Shown: in pieces, positions 7,765 to 11,805 of the stretch
How the letters are laid out: the number at the start of each line of letters is the position of its first letter
Numbering within the stretch: position 1 is the first letter of the stretch
Source of the DNA: Actinomycetota bacterium
GTDB lineage: Bacteria > Actinomycetota > Actinomycetes > Nanopelagicales > Nanopelagicaceae
Assembly: GCA_029978425.1 (NCBI GenBank)
Contig: JAPOJL010000018.1
Location: 1-11,805, forward strand
DNA: 11,805 nucleotides
Reading direction: 5' to 3'
Notes under the pieces: generated by a model
Database searches by the model: none
What the model saw: only the letters and a program-made list of their open reading frames with translations
Told to the model about the DNA's origin: nothing
Made by a program: the position numbers and the translations under genes

Positions 7765-8721
7765 ATGAGTAGATCTGGAAAAGTAACCGTTGTTGGCGCT
7801 GGTTTCTATGGATCAACCACAGCGCTCCGCTTAGCTGAATACGACATCTTCGAAACTGTAGTTCTCACCGATATTGTTGAAGGTAAACCAGAAGGTTTAG
7901 CGCTCGACATCAATCAATCCCGTTCTATTGAAGGTTTTGAGACAAAAGTTGTCGGAGCCACAACCACTGCCGACGGCAAAGGTTATGAAGCAACAGCAAA
8001 CTCTGACGTTGTCGTTATTACTGCGGGTCTCCCACGTAAACCTGGAATGAGCCGAATGGATCTCATCGGAGTCAATGCTGGAATTGTTCGTGGCGTTGCA
8101 GAAAATATTGCTAAACATTCGCCTAACGCAGTCTTGATTGTAGTTTCGAATCCACTTGATGAAATGACTGCACTCGCTCAAATTGCTTCTAAGTTCCCAC
8201 ATAATCGCGTCATGGGCCAAGCTGGAATGCTCGATACTGCTCGCTTTACGCACTTTGTTGCCGAAAAGCTCAACGTTCCAGTTGCTTCAGTAAAGACGCT
8301 CACACTTGGAAGCCATGGCGACACTATGGTTCCGGTACCAAGTCGTTGTACCGTCGATGGAAAACCACTCTCTGAAAAGTTGAGCGCTCCAGAAATTGAG
8401 GAACTCGTAACTCGCACTCGTAATGGTGGCGCTGAAGTTGTTGCGTTACTTAAAACAGGATCTGCGTATTACGCGCCATCTGCTGCTGCAGCCCGTATGG
8501 CTCGCGCCGTCATGAAAGACACAGGAGAAGTAATGCCGGTGTGTGCCTGGGTAGAAGGCGAATATGGAATCTCTGGCGTATATCTCGGAGTTGAAGCCGA
8601 ACTCGGACGAAGCGGCATTAAGAAAGTGGTCGAAGGAAATCTCACGCCTTCGGAACTTGCCGAACTTAAAGTGGCTGCTGAAGCAGTTCGCTCGAAGCAA
8701 GCGGATGTCAAAGATCTTTAA
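7765..8721 (+). CDS. mdh: NAD-dependent malate dehydrogenase, LDH-like type
   Basis: A 318-residue cytosolic malate dehydrogenase (malate to oxaloacetate, TCA cycle) of the lactate-dehydrogenase-like class typified by Chloroflexus. The nucleotide-binding GAGFYG is at 11-16, with Asp36 ending the second strand as expected for NAD. The specificity loop PRKPGMSR has Arg91, the residue that selects malate over lactate (lactate dehydrogenases have Gln there), and Arg97. VVSNPLDEMT holds Asn129; MLDTARF holds Asp157 and Arg160; GSHGDTMVP holds the catalytic His184. Later segments KTGSAYYAP and VMPVCAW are also typical. It lies between the DUF3017 gene and icd. Most actinobacteria I know carry the other, roughly 330-residue cytosolic MDH class, so this class is unusual. 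Confidence 0.95.
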   Translation: MSRSGKVTVVGAGFYGSTTALRLAEYDIFETVVLTDIVEGKPEGLALDINQSRSIEGFETKVVGATTTADGKGYEATANSDVVVITAGLPRKPGMSRMDLIGVNAGIVRGVAENIAKHSPNAVLIVVSNPLDEMTALAQIASKFPHNRVMGQAGMLDTARFTHFVAEKLNVPVASVKTLTLGSHGDTMVPVPSRCTVDGKPLSEKLSAPEIEELVTRTRNGGAEVVALLKTGSAYYAPSAAAARMARAVMKDTGEVMPVCAWVEGEYGISGVYLGVEAELGRSGIKKVVEGNLTPSELAELKVAAEAVRSKQADVKDL

Positions 8722-8751
8722 TTGAATTTCGACAACAGAAATCAAGAGCCC

Positions 8752-8757
8752 GAAAGG
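8752..8757 (+). promoter_or_regulatory. Ribosome-binding site of icd
   Basis: GAAAGG lies 7 bases before the ATG at 8765, a well-spaced Shine-Dalgarno site. Together with the absence of a TANNNT hexamer near the start, it suggests that icd is translated from a leadered message, perhaps shared with mdh (43-base gap), unlike its leaderless neighbours. Confidence 0.6.
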
Positions 8758-8764
8758 TAGATAG

Positions 8765-9979
8765 ATGAGCAAGATCAAAGTACAAGGAACCGTCGTTGAG
8801 CTCGATGGCGATGAAATGACCCGCATCATCTGGGACTTCATCAAGAAGCAGTTGATCCTGCCTTATCTTGATATCAATCTTGAGTACTACGACCTCGGAA
8901 TTGAATACCGAGATGCCACTAACGACCAGGTCACCATCGATAGCGCCCGTGCGATTCAAAAGCATGGCGTCGGCGTTAAGTGCGCAACCGTCACACCTGA
9001 CGAGGCTCGCGTTAAGGAATTCAATTTGAAGCAGATGTGGAAGTCTCCTAACGGAACTATCCGTAACATCTTGGGTGGAGTTATTTTCCGTGAACCAATC
9101 ATCATTAAGAACGTTCCACGGTTAATTCCACATTGGAGCAAACCAATCGTGATCGGCCGTCATGCCTTTGGCGACCAATACCGTGCGACTGATTTCAAAG
9201 TTCCTGGTCCAGGAAAGCTCACCGTCACATTTACCCCGACAGATGGCTCCAAACCCATGGAATTTAATGTCTTTGACTTCCCATCTTCGGGCGTTGCGAT
9301 GGCGATGTACAACCTTGATGATTCAATCAGAGATTTTGCACGCGCTTCCTTTAATTATGGAATCGCACGTAAGTATCCGGTGTATCTCTCGACCAAGAAC
9401 ACCATTTTGAAGGCATATGACGGACGCTTCAAAGATATTTTCGCTGAGATTTATGAAAAAGAATTCAAATCTGAATTCGAAAAACTTGGCTTGGAATATG
9501 ACCATCGTCTTATCGATGACATGGTCGCCACCTCACTTCGTTGGGAGGGTGGCTATATCTGGGCCTGCAAGAATTACGATGGCGATGTTCAATCAGATAC
9601 CGTCGCACAAGGTTATGGCTCACTTGGATTGATGACGTCGGTCCTCATGTCACCAGATGGCCGCACCGTCGAAGCAGAAGCTGCGCATGGCACCGTTACT
9701 CGCCACTATCGTGATCACCAAGCTGGTAAAGCCACATCAACAAATCCAATCGCTTCCATCTTTGCCTGGACTCAAGGTCTCCAACATCGCGCCAAACTTG
9801 ATAACACTCCTGATGTTGGCAAATTTGCCAGCGCTCTTGAGCGAGTGTGTATTGAGACTGTCGAAAGCGGCAAGATGACAAAAGATCTTGCGCTACTCAT
9901 CAGCAATGATGCGCCATGGCTTAACACCCAAGAGTTCTTGGCGGCGATCGATGAGAACCTACAGAAAGCCATGAAGTAG
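8765..9979 (+). CDS. icd: NADP-dependent isocitrate dehydrogenase (eukaryotic-type)
   Basis: A 404-residue homodimeric isocitrate dehydrogenase that oxidises isocitrate to 2-oxoglutarate. It belongs to the subfamily containing human IDH1 and mycobacterial Icd1. Substrate-binding motif KSPNGTIRN is at 93-101 (Ser94, Asn96, Arg100), with Arg109 and Arg132 further on. Tyr139 and Lys211 match the catalytic pair. RLIDDMVA and [11 protein letters not shown] (about 248-278) hold the metal-binding aspartates. Arg313 and His314 in HGTVTRHYR are the pair that favours NADP over NAD. Length is typical. The start has a good GAAAGG site. The gene ends just before a strong hairpin terminator and is convergent with msiK. 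Confidence 0.97.
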   Translation: MSKIKVQGTVVELDGDEMTRIIWDFIKKQLILPYLDINLEYYDLGIEYRDATNDQVTIDSARAIQKHGVGVKCATVTPDEARVKEFNLKQMWKSPNGTIRNILGGVIFREPIIIKNVPRLIPHWSKPIVIGRHAFGDQYRATDFKVPGPGKLTVTFTPTDGSKPMEFNVFDFPSSGVAMAMYNLDDSIRDFARASFNYGIARKYPVYLSTKNTILKAYDGRFKDIFAEIYEKEFKSEFEKLGLEYDHRLIDDMVATSLRWEGGYIWACKNYDGDVQSDTVAQGYGSLGLMTSVLMSPDGRTVEAEAAHGTVTRHYRDHQAGKATSTNPIASIFAWTQGLQHRAKLDNTPDVGKFASALERVCIETVESGKMTKDLALLISNDAPWLNTQEFLAAIDENLQKAMK

Positions 9980-9994
9980 GCGCCACGATTCCAA

Positions 9995-10026
9995 TAAAAA
10001 AGCCCCCGAAACCGGGGGCTTTTTTA
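9995..10026. terminator. Bidirectional intrinsic terminator between icd and msiK
   Basis: A perfect 14-bp stem (9995-10008 paired with 10013-10026) closes a 4-base AAAC loop. The core is AGCCCCCG/CGGGGGCT, flanked by A5 on the left and T5 on the right, so it can terminate RNA from either strand. It starts 16 bases after the icd stop and ends 10 bases before the msiK stop, as expected for a shared terminator of convergent genes. Confidence 0.92.
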
Positions 10027-10035
10027 ATTTCGGTA

Positions 10036-11118
10036 TTACTTAAGGCGCTTGCCGTCTGCGACGTTGAAGAGGTGAACTGAATCGCCCTTTGCGGTGACAG
10101 TGACAACTTGACCAGATTTCGGTGGGTTCTTTGGATCCCAACGGACGATAACTTGTGCGCCCTCATCACTTGCATTTGCAAACTTGAGAGATGAATCAAC
10201 TGGCTTGCCGTAGACGAAAGCATCAGCTCCGAGCTCTTCTACAACTTCAACTTGAACATCGAAGCCCTTGCTAGAAGGAGTGAAACCTTCAGGGCGAACA
10301 CCAACGATGACAGAAGAACCGGCAGAGGATGGAACATCGATATCGAGTCCACCCAGCTTTGCCTTACCGCCGGAAACTGGCGCGATAAGAAGATTCATTG
10401 CAGGTGAGCCAATAAAGCCAGCAACGAATGCATTTGCAGGATTGTCATAAAGATTGCGAGGTGTGTCGACTTGTTGCAACAAACCATCTTTGAGAACTGC
10501 AACGCGATCACCCATGGTCATAGCTTCAACCTGGTCGTGAGTAACGTAGACAGTTGTAATTCCAAGGCGACGCTGGAGCGCAGCGATCTGAGTACGGGTT
10601 GCGACGCGGAGTTTTGCATCGAGGTTTGAAAGTGGTTCATCCATCAAGAAGACTTGTGGTTCGCGAACGATTGCACGACCCATTGCAACGCGCTGACGTT
10701 GACCACCAGAGAGCGCCTTTGGCTTTCTCTCTAGATATGGTTCAAGGTCCAAAAGTTTTGCAGCTTCGAGTACGCGGCGATCACGTTCTTCTTTTGCAAC
10801 GCCAGCAATCTTCAGTGCAAAGCCCATATTTTCTGCAACAGTCATATGTGGATAGAGAGCGTAAGACTGGAAGACCATCGCAATATCGCGATCTTTAGGA
10901 GCAACATTTGTGACATCGCGATCACCAATCATGATTGCACCGGTATCAATTTCTTCTAGACCAGCAAGCATGCGAAGCGATGTTGATTTACCGCAACCTG
11001 ATGGTCCGACTAGAACAAGAAACTAACCATCATTAACAGTGAGATTGAGTTTGTAGACTGCAGGAGTTGTGGTTCCTGGATAGATGCGTGATGCATCTTT
11101 AAATACGACTGATGCCAT
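10036..11118 (-). pseudogene. msiK: Multi-sugar ABC importer ATPase (MsiK/UgpC/MalK family), interrupted by an in-frame TAG
   Basis: The full frame runs from ATG at 11118 to TAA at 10036 (361 codons including the stop) and reads as an MsiK-type ATPase, the shared energy subunit of several actinobacterial sugar importers. Codon 32 is TAG where the family has Glu in GEFLVLVGPSGCGKS. Everything else is intact: Walker A GPSGCGKST at 38-46, Q-loop Gln84, signature LSGGQ at 136-140, Walker B VFLMDE at 156-161, D-loop at 164-167, H-loop His194, and a TOBE-like tail with GVRPEGF. The next ATG is codon 50 (10971), so a protein begun there would lack Walker A; no ATG, GTG or TTG codon occurs between codons 32 and 50. 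One base (GAG to TAG) separates this from a normal gene, so recent mutation, strain polymorphism or sequencing error are all possible. No permease or binding-protein gene is adjacent, as is usual for a stand-alone MsiK. Confidence 0.85.
11023..11025 (-). other. Premature stop codon in msiK (codon 32)
   Basis: The minus-strand codon is TAG, preceded by GGT (Gly31) and followed by TTT (Phe33). A C in place of A at plus-strand position 11025 would give GAG, the Glu expected in this family. The frame is unbroken on both sides. Confidence 0.9.
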
Positions 11119-11123
11119 TTTTT

Positions 11124-11135
11124 CTCTTCCTTCTC
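11124..11135 (-). promoter_or_regulatory. Strong Shine-Dalgarno region of msiK
   Basis: On the minus strand a purine-rich run, GAGAAGGAAGAG, precedes five A residues and the ATG at 11118; the AGGA core is at 11131-11128, 9 bases from the start. This is the strongest ribosome site in the window and sits directly after a 6-bp hairpin (11136-11153), so access to it could be controlled by RNA folding. Confidence 0.7.
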
Positions 11136-11204
11136 CGGGCAGGTACGTGCCCGACGATCCGTTGGATGAAGCAAGTCCACGTCTTCGTGGATGCGCGAAG
11201 GTTA
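11136..11204 (-). promoter_or_regulatory. Structured 5' leader of msiK (candidate msiK-type cis-regulatory RNA)
   Basis: Read on the minus strand, a possible -10 hexamer TAACCT (11204-11199) is followed by about 75 bases of leader holding three small hairpins: a 6-bp stem TCCACG/CGTGGA with an AAGA loop (11176-11191), a 4-bp stem ATCC/GGAT (11157-11167), and a 6-bp stem CGGGCA/TGCCCG with a CGTACC loop (11136-11153) ending right at the Shine-Dalgarno region. A conserved actinobacterial RNA motif named msiK has been described upstream of such ATPase genes; the context fits, but I cannot recall its consensus well enough to confirm a match. The promoter call is weak. Confidence 0.42.
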
Positions 11205-11347
11205 CGCGTGAGCCCCCCGAGAGGGAAGAGGCGCTAGCCACAATCTTTCCTGGCTTTGGCGGAAAGGCCTTCGGTAAAGCGAAATACGAAAGCAGCTTGG
11301 CCTCTCGGCCTCCCCGCCCTCGGCCGCGGGGGCTGGCCGACCTCCGA
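11205..11347. other. GC-rich, fold-prone intergenic stretch between divergent msiK and CNNM genes
   Basis: No coding frame of recognisable character is seen here. The stretch contains a possible H-type pseudoknot at 11236-11266 (AGCCA/TGGCT interleaved with CTTTCC/GGAAAG), an 8-base complementary pair CCGAGAGG (11217-11224) and CCTCTCGG (11301-11308) that would enclose it, and a GC-rich imperfect hairpin at 11305-11340 (TCGGCC and CCCCGC pairing with GCGGGG and GGCCGA). By eye, 34 of the 40 bases at 11301-11340 are G or C. It may hold an untranslated leader or a small RNA on either strand; no known RNA family was recognised. Confidence 0.4.
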
Positions 11348-11353
11348 TACTCT
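11348..11353 (+). promoter_or_regulatory. Possible -10 element of the CNNM gene
   Basis: TACTCT matches TANNNT and is followed by 9 pyrimidine-rich bases and the ATG at 11363. No Shine-Dalgarno site is present, so a nearly leaderless start is plausible, although the spacing is two bases longer than at pcrA, folD and mdh. Confidence 0.35.
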
Positions 11354-11362
11354 TCTCCTCTT

Positions 11363-11805
11363 ATGGACCCTGGCGGTGCGCAAGCGTTCGACCTCGGAGG
11401 CCTGGCCTTCGACCTCGGCGTCGTAACCCTTTTCATCCTGCTCGGCGCGATCTTTGTGGCTGCCGAAATCGCTCTCATCTCACTTCGTGAAGGTCAGCTC
11501 AAGTCGTTGGCGGAGCGGAGCAAACGCGGCGCCCGTGTTGCCCAACTAGCTTCCCACCCGAACCGCTTTTTGGCCGCAGTCCAAGTTGGCGTGACATTGA
11601 GCGGATTCCTCTCCGCTGCCTTTGGCGCTGAGCGTTTAGGCAATTACGTCATACCGCGTTTGATTGATGCAGGTTTGAGTGAAGGCTTGAGTGAAACTCT
11701 CTCGCTCATCGGTCTCACTCTTGTCATTGCTTATTTCTCCCTCGTTTTTGGTGAACTTGTCCCAAAGCGCGTAGCGCTGCACTCCACCGAGAGGATTGCG
11801 CTCTT
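11363..11805 (+). CDS. CNNM / HlyC-CorC family transporter, DUF21 domain (5' part)
   Basis: An open frame from ATG at 11363 runs past the window end; 147 codons are visible. The sequence is the N-terminal DUF21 membrane domain of the CNNM (hemolysin C/CorC) family, associated with Mg2+ or other divalent-cation transport. Hydrophobic segments are at about 18-40, 66-88 and 111-133. Family hallmarks are FVAAEIALISLREGQL (31-46), GVTLSGFLSAAFG (76-88) and FGELVPKRVAL (129-139). The cytosolic CBS-domain pair and CorC_HlyC domain expected next lie outside the window. The first codons (FDLGGLAFDLG) are much more GC-rich than later ones. It is divergent from msiK across a 244-base intergenic region. 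Confidence 0.92.
   Translation, partial: MDPGGAQAFDLGGLAFDLGVVTLFILLGAIFVAAEIALISLREGQLKSLAERSKRGARVAQLASHPNRFLAAVQVGVTLSGFLSAAFGAERLGNYVIPRLIDAGLSEGLSETLSLIGLTLVIAYFSLVFGELVPKRVALHSTERIAL

Noticed and set aside
11205..11347. Known RNA genes (RNase P RNA, tmRNA, SRP RNA, 6C RNA, glycine or M-box riboswitch) in the msiK-CNNM gap
   Set aside because: The short matches seen (such as CCGAAGG or a C6 run) lack the other conserved parts of those families, so no known RNA is called.
11387..11418. 11-base direct repeat TTCGACCTCGG at the CNNM 5' end
   Set aside because: Two in-frame copies 21 bases apart encode a short FDLG repeat; this looks like local codon and residue similarity rather than a binding site or mobile-element footprint.
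11119..11478. Minus-strand open frame extending upstream of the msiK ATG
   Set aside because: It has no recognisable domain, runs over the CNNM start and structured intergenic DNA, and the ATG at 11118 has a strong Shine-Dalgarno site and matches the family N-terminus.
1..11805. CRISPR arrays, insertion sequences, tRNA or rRNA genes
   Set aside because: No regularly spaced repeats, transposase-like frames, tRNA cloverleaf signature or rRNA segments were seen on reading through.

Overview
The window looks like chromosomal DNA of a small-genome, moderate-GC actinobacterium, most like the freshwater acI group (Candidatus Nanopelagicales, Planktophila type). The reasons are the gene set (PcrA/UvrD1, SucCD, a PerM/DUF6350 membrane protein, FolD followed by a DUF3017 protein, an MsiK-type ABC ATPase), a gene order partly shared with Mycobacterium (uvrD1-sucC-sucD-perM; folD next to a DUF3017 gene), very tight packing, and start codons that often sit 6-7 bases behind an actinobacterial -10 hexamer with no Shine-Dalgarno site. 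The taxon is an inference; no marker gene was searched.

Layout. 1-480 (+): the end of a cyclophilin-type prolyl isomerase, cut by the window edge. 483-1205 (-): a PIG-L/LmbE-type zinc deacetylase, convergent with the cyclophilin and divergent from pcrA. 1229-3460 (+): DNA helicase pcrA. 3464-5510 (+): sucC and sucD, 3 and 1 bases apart. 5520-6671 (+): PerM-like polytopic membrane protein. 6697-7533 (+): folD. 7541-7747 (+): small DUF3017 membrane protein. 7765-8721 (+): an LDH-like malate dehydrogenase. 8765-9979 (+): NADP-type isocitrate dehydrogenase. 9995-10026: a strong bidirectional terminator. 10036-11118 (-): an MsiK sugar-ABC ATPase whose reading frame is broken by an in-frame TAG at codon 32, just before the Walker A loop. 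11119-11362: a structured, GC-rich divergent intergenic region. 11363-11805 (+): the start of a CNNM/HlyC-CorC (DUF21) membrane protein, cut by the window edge.

Functionally the plus-strand block joins DNA repair (pcrA), four TCA-cycle subunits (sucC, sucD, mdh, icd), one-carbon metabolism (folD) and two actinobacterial membrane proteins. The MsiK ATPase would normally energise several sugar importers encoded elsewhere; no permease is present here.

The most notable points are the nonsense codon in msiK, the hairpin-rich msiK leader with a possible H-type pseudoknot beside it, a divergent promoter in which the two -10 elements share one TA step, and a repeated TANNNT-N7-ATG leaderless start pattern. 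Most of the window is otherwise ordinary core metabolism; I saw no CRISPR array, insertion sequence, tRNA or rRNA, and no clear new multi-gene system.
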